Positions 44,547 through 55,416 of a stretch of DNA of 64,000 nt are shown in pieces. The notes beneath the pieces were generated by a model. That model was not told where the DNA came from, ran no database searches, and saw only the letters and a list, made by a program, of their open reading frames with translations. Origin of the DNA: Chalara sp. BL73 (Eukaryota > Ascomycota > Leotiomycetes > Helotiales); contig CAKJVC010000089.1 in NCBI GenBank assembly GCA_918026815.1, forward strand, positions 62,001 through 126,000. The letters are read 5' to 3'. Within the stretch, counting starts at the first letter, position 1. Every line of letters begins with the position of its first letter. Made by a program: the position numbers and the translations under genes.

Positions 44547-46231
44547 TCACTCCCAAGTATAAGATATACGTTCGTAAAACAGATCATTCTGAACCGTGGT
44601 ATTGTACTGAAGATACTCAGCTACCAGCGCTGAGATAGTTCCAGAGATACCATCTTCGGCACACGATCCAGGCACCAAGTTTGAACCGAGTACTTCGAAG
44701 GTCAAATGCGTCAAGAATGACTCGGTATCAGCAATGTAGCCTGAAGGAGACTTCCCGTTGGACATAGTCACCAACATTGTCTTGTTCATTGGAGTTCCGG
44801 CCTTGATTTTCCACCCAATTTTGGTATAAATCTCGGCGCCAACCGTGACAAGAACGATGTCACCTATTCCAAGGGCACCAGTTCGGATATCGATAGGTGC
44901 GACTCCCACTGTGGTGTAGTTACCAGGATTACCAGCTCGATTCACGATCGAATTATCCAGACGTTTTCGACCAGGGCACGTCACGTTTTGTTGCTTGCCC
45001 CAAATGATCGGTGCGGCCTGCCATTCCGTAGTTGCGGACATAACTCGAATCACTTCTTCTGCAATGACAATCCCAAGAGCTTGAATGCTGTCAAACACTT
45101 GACGAATGTATACAGGATCAGCGCGAGCAAGAGGTAAGGTTTTGTTTCGGACGGCAACCTCAATGGTCTCATGGTCACTCTCATATCCAGTGATCGGAGC
45201 CTGACGTTGGGACAGAAGATCATTGGTAGTAGTACGGAGCCACCGCGGATTGACATCTCCTGATGCCTGTTGCGAGTAGATTGCTACCATCTTATCGTTG
45301 AAAGATTTTTCAATCCAGCGAGTCATAGCTCCAGGCCAGTCGGCGCTTGTGTAGCCTATCAAGTAAGACATGACAGGATGCATCGCATAGCTAGTGTACG
45401 ATGCGATTGGTGATAGATCAGATGGCCGAATGAAGGTCAGAACCTCAATTTCACGATCGGCTGCCGCCGTCAGATTGACTGCTTCGGTCCACAGGCCAGT
45501 GAAAGGATTAAGGCCATCCCTATTGGCATTGGCATGCGCACTACCTGTATTGTATCCCACCTGACCAGGTTCGAGATTTGCTAGTGCAAGTTTGACAGCT
45601 TCGACAGCTGCATCTGGGACTTGGTCTATTACAACGGATTAGCTTGTGACGCTTTATTTTGGGTTTCTCGATATAGGTTCGTTAGATCGTCTGCAGGGAG
45701 GACAGAGTAAGGTGTAATCAATCACGTACAGTATCCATAGTTTTGAGGCGTAGAGAAAAGGGCAATGCCAGCAGGGCTTGCACCGTGAGTGTGCGTGCTG
45801 GACAGAATGATGTTCTCAACGGGCGTATCCAGCAAAATGGAAACACGTTCTGCTGCTTCTTGATATATCACTTCTTCGATATTACTCAAGTCGGCGCCGA
45901 TGATTGCAGCCGTGACACCGTTGCTTTGAAAAACGATGGCACGCACATAGAGTTTTTCATGGTCATACTCGTTCAGAGGAAGCCAGCTGGCATTCAGTGC
46001 AGGTGTTATATCAACGCGAGCCGCGCCGACCATTAGAGTGGTAGCGTTATTAGTCTTGGTAGAACTGCTATTGCCGCCAACCCCGCCCGCGACGGACGAG
46101 GGTACTGTAGCTGGCCAAGTCGCAGTTGCTGATTGAGCAGAGATATTTACCGGGCGATTGTCGTCAGCAATGACGGGACAGTGAGCTGAGATGGCGGCTA
46201 AGGCCAGCATAGTAGGGAAGGTTAGCCTCAT
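44547..46231 (-). CDS. Secreted neutral/alkaline ceramidase-like protein, 526 aa
   Basis: Two exons (45730-46231 and 44547-45625), intron GTACGT..AATAG, 527 codons. ATG 46231 opens a signal peptide (MRLTFPTMLALAAISAHCPV). Ser/Thr-rich linker residues 25-65 lead to LMVGAARVDITPALN, the family's first conserved motif, and then AAIIGADLSN and ILSSTHTHGASPAG, whose histidines resemble the zinc-binding HTHSGP motif of neutral ceramidases. YAMHPVMSYL and YSQQASGDVNPRW continue the catalytic-domain pattern. The family hydrolyses the N-acyl bond of ceramide, outside the cell or in the secretory path. At 526 residues it is shorter than classical neutral ceramidases (about 700-760), lacking most of the C-terminal domain, so the substrate may differ. 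Sequons are frequent. Confidence 0.78.
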
Positions 46232-47756
46232 GGTGTGCTATCGTGGTTTTTGTAGTATAGATGAGGTGATAGAACAACCTGGTGCTTGTTTTCACCCTCT
46301 TTATACCATCAAGAGGAGAGTGATGGTGACTTTATATAGCTACAGGTTGTCCGACTGGGACTCGCTCCCTGTCGCTTTGCACGAAAAGGTAATACGTGGG
46401 GTGGCGAGCAAAAATATGCAATCATCAACTTGGAGAGCACTAGAGACGGGCTATTTCAATTAATGCAACTTCTCGTCCATCTAGCATGATCACGTTAGAT
46501 CACTACTTTCCAGCCCTTCGGCCCTTCTATCAAAATATTGTCGCAAAAAAACACTGGAGTTCCTCTTGTTAGACGATCAGCTGCTAGAAGTAGAAGCCAT
46601 TATCGGCGCCACTTATAAGCACCATACTTAGAGCGGTCGTCGTAATAGCAGTGGATAGGACCAATCATTGACACATCCGCTTGCCGAGAAAAGGGTCCGT
46701 TCTGTAGCTACAGTCAGCTGTCAACGAAACTAGAGCGTACGGGGAGTATTGAGCCGTGGGACCACCGAGATCCCCACGCTGCAGAGCGGGGACCATGGAG
46801 TGTCTCCTTAGCGACACATTAACATTAGTTACCTTGGTTGAAGTACATTGGTGAGCTTGCTAGAGCAGTATCCATCTGAGCTTCGAAGCATGGTCTGCAA
46901 GCGATTGGTGTCGATTGACTCAGTGTGCGGCCAGCGACCGAGAGTTCGGGTGCTGGGTGGTATTTTTGCTCCTCGAGCCGTTTCCTCGTTACGCCAAAAT
47001 GACTCAATATCAAATCATCATACTGTTCGTGCTGTTCACCCTAATCTACTCCCCATCTACTCTTTTGACCAGCAGGAAGATGAAATGCGGTAGTTGAACT
47101 GTTTAGTTCGTCTTTCACTATCGCTCGTCATCACCCGAAGAAAGGCCCGATAGGACACAATTTCAAGCTTTAATTGACTGAATTGACTCCCTCGTGGAGT
47201 GGTCCGGTCATGACCTGTGCCGACTAACTCATCAAGCCTCAACGGGCGCGAACTGCGGTTTAGCACACCTTTTTGCGGGGGAATTCGGTGGGTTTTGGGG
47301 CTCTGCCGCTAGCGCACGAGCCATGTAAACGATGGCGACCAATCACCGCTGTATCCGCCTAAGTAGCGCCACTGCTAACGTACTCCTAATGCAATCAATC
47401 ATTTATTACGATTCATCAAATCCTCGTAGCAACCGTCCACCGAACATGAAGCCATCTCTTTCGGTCGAATTAAATGTTTATTACACCCGCAACGTCATGA
47501 GAAGCGGACTTTACCGCATCGAAACTTGCTGGGGCACGTCGGACCCGGAACCAAGGCAATTCCAAACTTGGATCAACAACCTAGGACCCGCCATGCAGCG
47601 CTCTTCGGCCAGATGTTTACATGTGTTCGCCTACTAGTACTTATACTGAGCATCATATCTCCATAGTGTTCACCTCAAGAATCCCTTCGCTTCAAGAATA
47701 TCTTCACTTATGCTTACCTACTAGTTGCTATATTGTTGGGCATCTTCTCGTCGAAA
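46232..47756. other. Intergenic region between divergent secreted-enzyme genes
   Basis: It must hold the promoters of the ceramidase-like (minus) and esterase (plus) genes. Short frames, including one with ATG at 47332 (101 codons), show no recognisable motif and are probably leader sequence or chance. Confidence 0.45.
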
Positions 47757-49574
47757 ATGTTGTATTTAAGATCGTTATTATGTCTGGGCCTCGTCAATTT
47801 GGCAAAAGCTTCCCACGGCGATTGTACGATAGATACTTTCCAATCTTTCTTGAATACCAATGGCACAGATGCTACAGTGGTCTCGGTGCGGACTCTGCAG
47901 GACAACGGAACTTTTCTTGTCACAGGCAACCCAGCTTACCCTAAGTCTCCAACTAGTCTACGAGCCTTGTGCGCCGTCGAGGTTAATGTCACCAGTGAGG
48001 CTGGGACATATTATAGCTTTGGCTTGTTCCTCCCAGAGGATTGGAACGAACGATTTCTGTAAATTATCCATGTTTTACGACTCTCGGGCGAGATTTATTG
48101 ACACTTGTGTATAGGGCAGTGGGCAATGGTGGATATGCTGGGGCAATTAACTGGATTGATATGGTATGTACCAGTTGTTTAGAAGTACCCGACTCGAGGT
48201 CGACACTGACAAGAAAGCCAGGCGGCCGGAGTTGGATATGGCTTTGCTACTATGTCGACAGACACCGGGCACAATGGATCCTTCCAAGAAACCACTTGGG
48301 CTTACGGAAATCCCGAATCCATCACTAACTGGGGTTGGCGCGCGATGCACGGCTCGACTGTGACATCTAAGATGCTTATCAGCGCGTGGTATGGCATGGA
48401 CCCACTCTACAGTTATTTCTGCGGTTGCTCTGTGGGTGGACGGCAAGGATTGCGAGCGTTGCAGCTGTTTCCGGACGACTTTGATGGAGTATCCGCGGGC
48501 GCTCCCGCCTGGTGGACGACACATCTCCAGTTATGGGCTGTCAAGACCTTAACTTACAACAGCCCAGCTGGCTCGCCGCATTCCATACCAGAAACGATGT
48601 TTGAAATTATCAGTGATGAAGTTGTCCGTCAATGTGACCCTCAGGATGGACTTATCGACACTGTAATAAGCAGTCCACAAGCTTGCGTGTTCAATCCCTT
48701 GACGTTATTATGTTATGGGAATTCCACAGTCAATTGTCTGCAACCGGCGCAGATTGATACGCTGTACCACATCTATAATGACTGGGTCGAGACGAACCAA
48801 ACTTACGTCTTCAGCCACTACTTGCTTGGAACCGAACAGTCATGGAGTAACAATATCGGCGCCGGAGCTATAGCCGGCCTCGAGAACCAGTCTGGGTACG
48901 CAAGAGATCTTATGCAGCTTGGTCCTAATTGGACGTATCATGATCTCACTTACGACACTGTCCAACTTTCGGATAAGCTTAACCCTGGAAACGCGACAGC
49001 CAACGATTTCGATATCTCGCCATTCTTTAAACGTGGAGGCAAATTGTTGCATCACCATGGTCTAGCAGACAGCACTCTGCCAACGGGTAGCAGTCTTTAC
49101 TTCTACGAACACGTGTTGCGGACGCTAGCACAATATCCCATCAATGTTGATGATTTTTACCGTCTGTTTCTCATTCCTGGTATGGGGTAAGTCTTTTTCT
49201 ACCCTTTTATTGTGCGTGCCACCGATCAAACTGACAATTCATCAATCCGCAGACATTGCCAGGACACGCCGACTAATCAGAACGCGCCCTGGTACATTGC
49301 AGGTGCCAACCAGGCTGCAGCTCTCAGCTCTTCAGTTCATTCCGTCCCTGGCTTTAGCAATTCCCGTCACGACATTTTGCTTGCACTCATGAATTGGGTC
49401 GAGAATGGCACAGCACCCAATGACATCATCGCTACAAAATGGGTCAACGATACCAATTCTAAGTATGAGGTGGCCAGACAGCGTCCGATCTGCAAGTTTC
49501 CCCAGCAAGCAAGATTTATTGGATCCGGAGATCCCAACTTGCCACAAAACTGGGAATGTTCTGGTCTGTACTAG
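47757..49574 (+). CDS. Tannase/feruloyl-esterase family secreted hydrolase, 545 aa
   Basis: An extracellular esterase that in this family splits gallate, ferulate or related aromatic esters of plant tannins and cell walls. Four exons (47757-48058, 48115-48163, 48222-49186, 49253-49574) give 546 codons. ATG 47757 opens a signal peptide (MLYLRSLLCLGLVNLAKA). The catalytic CS-D-HC arrangement is complete: Cys186-Ser187 in FCGCSVGGRQGLRAL, Asp400 in HHGLADSTLPTG, and His440-Cys441 in PGMGHCQDTP; the two cysteines are expected to bond and hold Ser and His together. GVGYGFATMSTDTGHNG and YAGAINW are also typical. There are many N-glycosylation sequons. The exact substrate cannot be read. Its last 785 bases begin the tandem duplication; a Zn2Cys6 regulator follows on the same strand. 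Confidence 0.9.
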
Positions 49575-50779
49575 CTTTCGAATGGCAACACTGAGTACAC
49601 TAGGTGCGAAAAGCATAGCAAGCTCGACGGCTGGGTCCCTTGTGTGAATCTGTAAAGTTCAATACCGCAATGAAGCAAATGCAAAGTTCATATGTTTAAA
49701 TCAGAAAATCAAACATTGTATACTAAAATCAGTAACCCACAATGGCACACAAAATCGAGTACTGCGAAGGTTGTGGTTTGAGCCCGTAAACCTGAGCTTG
49801 TTTATTGGAGTTGGTAAATCCTGGCCTGCTGTGTATGAGAACGAAGCCGGTAAACAAGCGGCATCTCTTAAAAGCCTTAATTTACATTTCTGTACTCTTT
49901 GAAAAATTTCAATTGAGTTAACGTAGAATATAGTAATTTAATTGGTCGAATAATCCTTAGTCAAACATAATGAAATTAGTTGATATTGACTTGGAAAGTT
50001 GGAATTCTTCAAAAGCACGATCAGAAGGTTCCAGAACTGTTGTCAGTCGCCCTTCGGGTAGGGTGGAAGGGAAAAACGTTAACAACATACGGATTGGTCG
50101 ATTGGAATAACCCTGCTTCTATTGACTTTAGCTGGCAAAACCTTGTTTGTATTCGACTCCATAATTAATAATTTATTCAATTAACTCAAGCTTTCTTCCT
50201 CTCTCTACATCAGCACCAAATTCTCCCAGGCGCTTCTCTGAGGAATGAGAAAGAAGTTTGTACCACCTGAGACTCTACGTATGAACATATCTGAAACCTA
50301 AGGTACCGTATTAGATATAGGCTACAGCAATAGGGTAAGGACATATAGATAATAGCAACAATAGTACGGTAGGGCATACAAAAGCCAGGTGCAACTTGGG
50401 GATACTGACTCAATTGCCTCTTTCTGTAGTGATATGTATTCTGAATTTATCACTGTAGAACCAATTGTACTCCCTACAATTGCTCCGTAGAATAGAGCCT
50501 TCAGCAAGCCGTAGAATAGAACCGCCAGCAGCCCTAGGGTGCTGCCGGGTCCAAGTTTACAGGCTGCCTTCAGTGGCAAATAGTCTGAAGCTATAGGGTG
50601 TAAGTACCCTGTATGCCTAGACCCTACAGCTATTCCTAGTAGTTCGGTTCCCTGTAATCACGTGGCAGGTAAAATTCAACAGTATGTTTAGCGAACAGGT
50701 CCGAGCTTACTGAGATAAATTCTTTCCCCGCTGCCCCGCCGTTTCGGCATCCCTAAAAAACAGCTTTATCCCCGCGATT
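49575..50779. other. Esterase 3' flank and regulator promoter
   Basis: AT-rich 3' flank and upstream region of the Zn2Cys6 gene. Small open frames here show no motif. An identical stretch occurs in copy 2 at 57044-58247 (one A shorter near 58225). Confidence 0.45.
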
Positions 50780-52315
50780 ATGAGCAATGCACACCCCATC
50801 AGCACCGGAACTCAAAGGCAGCCGTCAGAACGTGGGTCTCAGTCGAGTTATGACGGTGGAATGACTCCTCAGAAGGCCTTTCAGGTACCACCTGAGAGAT
50901 CACTGCGAATCAGATCCTCTTCAAGTTGTGCTCTGCAGCATGGGTCCAAATACCTTTCATGCGAACTATTTGGCAATCAGGCTGCTATGCAGAAGCCATA
51001 CTTCAAATCTACGTCCGGATGCTTGTCATGCAAATCAAAAAAAAAAAAATGTGACGAGAGTCAACCGAGCTGCAAAAGATGTCTCCAACACAAAGAGCCA
51101 TGTATATACAAAAGCTCTATTGATCGCAGACGACGACGAGGACTAAGTGGGATCCTTCCGACAATGATCGCGACCTCACAGGACGCACAGGTTAGGTCGG
51201 ATACTACAGATGCATCGGCAGAAGCATTCGCGGCCAAACTCGAGCTGCAGCAAAGTAATCGAAAATTCCGCCTCCTGATGCCAAATGAACAAGAAAAGCA
51301 TGAAACGCAGCTGCTCCACAATTTTTTTGACATCACATGGCGAACACTGTACGACTTCAATTCGGGGGAGCTGTTCCGGAACGCCATGATACACGACATA
51401 GAACCTCGACCATCATTAAAGTGCGGTCTGCTAGCTCTCTCTTCCTGCCATTTAATGCAGCTACAGCCCGATTGTCCCAGCCATCGTTCTCTGTATTGCT
51501 ATTACGTCACGCGCTTCACGAAGTTGTTCCAACAAGACATTGAATCATTTAGTGGCAGTTCAGTTGATGCAGAGGTGGTGTTGTCTAACACTATTATAAT
51601 GAACATACTTTCTTTTTCAGAACCAGATTCAACTAGGAGTTATTCGTGGCTGTTGCAAACTGCAGCTGCTGACGTAAACCATGCCCTCGGATGGATTACG
51701 GTCCAGAGCAGGAATCAACCAGTATTCCGAACGCTTGGCAGCTCAGTCAAACAAGAATTTTGGGTGTTTACCATTCTTCGAACGCAAAAATCTGAACCAT
51801 ATTTGAAGCAACCTATTTGGAATGCGCAACTGTTAGAGCCAGATCTCATGAGTATTCCTCCAGCCTTTCTTGAGCTATGCGATATTTCGCCGCAAATCAC
51901 ATCTAAACAAAATCCATACCGGCAACCTCTTCTCATCCTGGCAGAGATCCTCATTCTTGATTGGAGTAATAAAGCATTGTCCTGGGTTTTGCTATCGTTT
52001 CCCGTCAGAACTGGGCTCACATATTGCGAACTGCTTCGACGTAGGGACGAGCGCGCTGTCCTGATATTAGCATACTGGTTGTGCGTGGTCCTGCACTTGG
52101 ACCTATGGTGGGTCAATCGTCGAGCTCACAGTGAGCTCCAAGCCATTCTTGCAAACCTAAATGATAGCACAGACGAGCGGGTACAGAGACTCCTCTCGTT
52201 TCCTCGCATCACAGCAGCTTATTGTTCCGATAATAGTAGCAACAGGCTTAGTCATCGTTTCGCAGAGTTATATAATTTGATGAAGCAGCTACTAGACTCT
52301 ACATATAACTGTTAA
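50780..52315 (+). CDS. Zn2Cys6 transcription factor (copy 1, intact), 511 aa
   Basis: A single exon, ATG 50780 to TAA 52315. A disordered Ser/Gln-rich N-terminus precedes a canonical zinc cluster with Cys81, 84, 91, 98, 101 and 108 (CLSCKSKKKKCDESQPSCKR, then CLQHKEPC), followed by a basic linker (SSIDRRRRRG). The rest matches the sterol-uptake/UPC2-like type of fungal regulators: LLHNFFDITWRTLYDFNSG, ALSSCHLMQLQPDCPSHRSL, YYVTRFTKLFQQDIESF, then a helical ligand-domain-like C-terminus. Four consecutive Lys codons are AAA, giving an A13 run inside the DNA-binding domain. Neighbours (aromatic-ester hydrolase upstream, secreted Cys-rich protein downstream) suggest a local regulator, but no site is visible to prove it. 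Confidence 0.85.
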   Translation: MSNAHPISTGTQRQPSERGSQSSYDGGMTPQKAFQVPPERSLRIRSSSSCALQHGSKYLSCELFGNQAAMQKPYFKSTSGCLSCKSKKKKCDESQPSCKRCLQHKEPCIYKSSIDRRRRRGLSGILPTMIATSQDAQVRSDTTDASAEAFAAKLELQQSNRKFRLLMPNEQEKHETQLLHNFFDITWRTLYDFNSGELFRNAMIHDIEPRPSLKCGLLALSSCHLMQLQPDCPSHRSLYCYYVTRFTKLFQQDIESFSGSSVDAEVVLSNTIIMNILSFSEPDSTRSYSWLLQTAAADVNHALGWITVQSRNQPVFRTLGSSVKQEFWVFTILRTQKSEPYLKQPIWNAQLLEPDLMSIPPAFLELCDISPQITSKQNPYRQPLLILAEILILDWSNKALSWVLLSFPVRTGLTYCELLRRRDERAVLILAYWLCVVLHLDLWWVNRRAHSELQAILANLNDSTDERVQRLLSFPRITAAYCSDNSSNRLSHRFAELYNLMKQLLDSTYNC

Positions 52316-53245
52316 TAAGAGGACTTAATAAGAAATATTTTATAATTGTAATATAAAAAAAATATTTTGTCAGGGACAGGTCACGTGCTGCGATTTCCGC
52401 ATGCTTTCGGAGCTCCGCGAGTTCCGCGAGTTCCGCAAGCACATAAAGAGGGGCGTCTCCGTTCTACCCCTCCTTCTTCAGAGATTAATTTGGCAGTTGA
52501 ATCAATACCTCTATCACTCTACCTAGCGTTTCTTACATTATTTCAAGTGTTAAAAGATTTTTAGAAAGTTGAAACGAATTAATCTTTTAAAATTTTTAAA
52601 ACGTTTTTTAATAACTGAATTTGTTGTAAAGTTATAAAAATATGAAAAATTGATATTTGTATATAAATGAGTGAGATTTGTTGCGGAGTGGGAGGGTGCG
52701 GGGGTGTCGGTTATAGGAAAGCAGGAATTTGCAAAATAAAAAAGTCTTGTCGAGTTCGGGTTCGGTCTTGAGCGGGGTAATTAATACGTAAAATGAAAAA
52801 AGAGAAGGCTGTTGATAATTACATAATCTCTTTTTCATATTTCTTCGCAGATATCCGCAAGTGCGTCTTTAGGTGAGTCATGTCCTACCTCTCTACGTTT
52901 GCAATTGGTGTTGTTGTCGGTGAGCATTTTCAGGCTCATGGAAGGCTGCGCGTGTGACTTGCAGTATAAGAGCATGCAAGGTCTCCCCTAGGATGCGTTG
53001 ATGACTTACTGCGGGGAACTACTCGATGTGGAATGTTTGGCTTGATGCTGCGTCTGTATCAAATTAGCTGCGCCATCCGCACGAATCAGAAGATTTAGTG
53101 GCTTTTTGTGCATCATGTGACCTGGGCCTAGAAGATCTTATACACCTCACAAAAACTTATCTCAGTGCCTCAGGCGCTTCGCTGCCAAGGCGATCCACTT
53201 AAAATTTCCGAACTAAGCCTATTCGGTTGCGAGCGTCAGCGAAGC
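52316..53245. other. 3' flank of regulator, AT-rich
   Basis: No gene seen. Contains the repeated word GAGTTCCGC (about 52418-52436) and, at 53166-53250, an imperfect inverted repeat (CCTCAGGCGCTTCGCTG against CAGCGAAGCGTCTGAGG) that overlaps the left end of the TIR element. Confidence 0.4.
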
Positions 53246-54166
53246 GTCTGAGGTCAAATGGTGATCGCTTTGGTGGTAACGATTGACTTTTTAGGTATTT
53301 CAAGATTTTCAACTAGCTACTACTAGCTTTACAACGCAGCTGTCATTTAATTGTCGGATCATATAGCAAGATACAAGTTTGAATTTCATTTTAATTACAA
53401 TTTTATTGGATCAATTAGCTAATTAAAGAGTGAACTACAGCGCGAAACGCAAAAAAGCTACTTTCAAAAGTGATTTGGTGAGCAAAGTCAATCGATCGAA
53501 AGCTATCAACAATTCAACAACGACGCGTCGTACGGCTTAGCAATAGTACGCTAAGGATCGTACTAGCTATATGACCTTCAGCGTACAATTGCTTAGCTGT
53601 ACGACGCGTCATTGTTGAGTTATTACAACATGGGGGATAAATAGAGGGGAAACTATGGCCGATTTTTTTGGGCCGAAAGTCATCGATAACTCAACAACGA
53701 CGCGTCGTACAGCTAAGCAATTGTACGCTGAAAGTCATATAGCTAGTACGATCCTTAGCGTACTATTGCTAAGCCGTACGACGCGTCGTTGTTGAATTGT
53801 TGATAGCTTTCGATCGAGTGTATTCGGCTGCAAAGTTAGTCGATTAGTCAGCATGATTAGTCAGCATTTGTGCAAATTTGTGAATGTTTGTACAGATTTT
53901 ATGAAAATTTTAGCTTAGTCAATAAATTAACCAATTAAACTACATACAATACTACGTACAAAAACTTGAATAACAACACAATAATACAATATTTTATTAA
54001 ATTGCTGGATCATATTAACAATTCAATACGCAAGCTATAATTTGAGCTATTTAAAAGTACTAATATGTGTTGTTAAATAGAACAACTACAACGTCGAAAA
54101 CAACTAATTAATTTACTAACAAACAAAAATCGTTTACACCAAAATCATCACCATTTGACCTCAGAC
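53246..54166. mobile_element. TIR-bounded MITE-like element (921 bp), copy 1
   Basis: The ends are inverted repeats of about 38 bases: GTCTGAGGTCAAATGGTGAT at the left and ATCACCATTTGACCTCAGAC at the right, with the pairing continuing inward through TTTGGTG..TAACGATT with a few mismatches. The inside is AT-rich, has no long reading frame and carries the nested palindrome 53492-53817. No clear target-site duplication was found. Non-autonomous DNA transposon is the best reading. Confidence 0.7.
53492..53817. repeat. Nested palindrome: 132-bp arms around a 62-bp spacer, copy 1
   Basis: Arms 53492-53623 and 53686-53817 are near-perfect reverse complements (a few mismatches). Each arm is itself a palindrome: a block of about 50 bases with ACGCGTCGTAC and GGCTTAGCAATAGTACGCT returns in reverse as AGCGTACAATTGCTTAGC and GTACGACGCGT. 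So one block occurs four times in alternating orientation. It should extrude as a cruciform with secondary hairpins. The spacer has a T7 run. Confidence 0.9.
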
Positions 54167-54688
54167 TCTCTACGAGAAATGAGGATCTGACGATCCTCAT
54201 TGGCCCACAAAGGTTGTGTGGGGCTAGTTAAATTTATTTAACGTAATCTCGTAAAAAGAGGGTCTGAGCTTGCTGAGATAAACAAAAACGTGGTTACAAC
54301 AACTCCGATGCACATTGAAAGCACTGCTGAGTGGCGCAATCCCGGACCTTGTTTCTATGAGTTGATTATTATCATATACTCAGCTGTAGATTACCCTGCG
54401 GGCAACCCAAAACATATCCTCTTGCCTGTCTTACTCTTTGAATTGCAGTCTCTTCAAACTACAAACTGTTCCGGGTATGCACGTCACTGTCATATGTAAG
54501 GAATGGCATGGATTTTAGGAAAGTGGTCAATGGGAGACTTTCCTGGCCTGTGGCGTGTCCTGGCATCTACACGGTCTGAAAAACTATTTAAGCGGCAGGC
54601 AAGTCCTCTCTGGATTCGTGTTTAATGCTCTTGTTAAACACATCCGCTTTCTGTCCCCAACACCGGCTATCTCCCTGAATACGCCGCA
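54167..54688. other. Leader region of the small secreted-protein gene
   Basis: Starts with a short perfect hairpin (TGAGGATC TGAC GATCCTCA, 54179-54198). No convincing gene; open frames here (e.g. ATG 54290) lack motifs. It precedes the ATG at 54689. Confidence 0.45.
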
Positions 54689-55095
54689 ATGCGTTCCGTG
54701 TATCTTCTTGCTCTCTTTCCATTTACCGCCATCGCCGCACTCAATGGCCACTGCAGTGGTACTGCGACTGGCAGCTATTTAACACATGGCATCTGTGTTA
54801 GCACAAGTACTTGCAATTCCTACAGTGGCTCATACATTTCCGGCGGCTGCCCCTCCGACGCCTCCAACATAAGGTGCTGTGTGATTGGGTTGGCGGGTTC
54901 GATAAGCACGAACCCTTGTGGTGGTTCGTCCTTTTGTACATGGACTACGTTTGACTGCTCTGGTGACTTTGAGCCTGGTAAGTTGTTTCATTGCTTAACT
55001 ACCATCTTGTTGATTATGAACATGGGGCTGAGGTATTGCTACTTATAGGACACTGCCCTGGAAGGAGCAACTACCAGTGCTGCCTAAATAATTGA
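54689..55095 (+). CDS. Small secreted cysteine-rich protein (copy 1), 111 aa
   Basis: Two exons (54689-54977 and 55049-55095; intron GTAAGT..CTTATAG) give 112 codons. The N-terminus MRSVYLLALFPFTAIAALNG is a signal peptide. The mature chain of about 93 residues holds eleven cysteines in a regular pattern: GHCSGTA, HGICVSTSTCNSYSG, GGCPSD, IRCCVIG, NPCGGSSFCTW, DCSG, and, across the intron, HCPGRSNYQCC. Two CC pairs and Gly/Ser-rich loops suggest a compact disulfide fold. Similar short domains occur in fungal secreted proteins and next to lysozyme-like or peptidoglycan-directed enzymes. It could be an effector-like or antimicrobial-type protein; function is not established. An identical gene exists in copy 2. 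Confidence 0.8.
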
Positions 55096-55416
55096 TGGGT
55101 CAAGGGCTATCTTTGGGGACGTGTGAAACTGGAGAGTGGAGAGAAATCTGCTAGAGTGATGATTGAAAGGTTTCTGAAAAGTTGATAGTCTTATGTCCGT
55201 CTCCTTCTGAGCCTGAGAGCCAGACTTAGTTGAGAGCTTTTTCCAGAGCTCCACCTCTTCTCCTTAGTTTAGTATTTTCGTATTGAAGCACCTACAACCC
55301 GCCTTTCCAGGCTCATAGGACCGTGTTCGTGACACCAGCAGAAGGCTTACAGCCACTCGAAGGCTTAAATGTGGGCCCATAACCCCTAGTAGACTACGCC
55401 ATCTAGTGGGTTACAA
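55096..55416. other. 3' flank of the small secreted-protein gene
   Basis: No coding signal. It ends at the left TIR of the second MITE-like element. Confidence 0.4.

Noticed and set aside
47332..47637. 101-codon plus-strand frame with ATG before the esterase
   Set aside because: No motif or codon pattern; most likely leader or intergenic sequence.
54290..54499. 69-codon frame duplicated at 61725
   Set aside because: Present twice only because of the large duplication; no conserved feature supports a protein.
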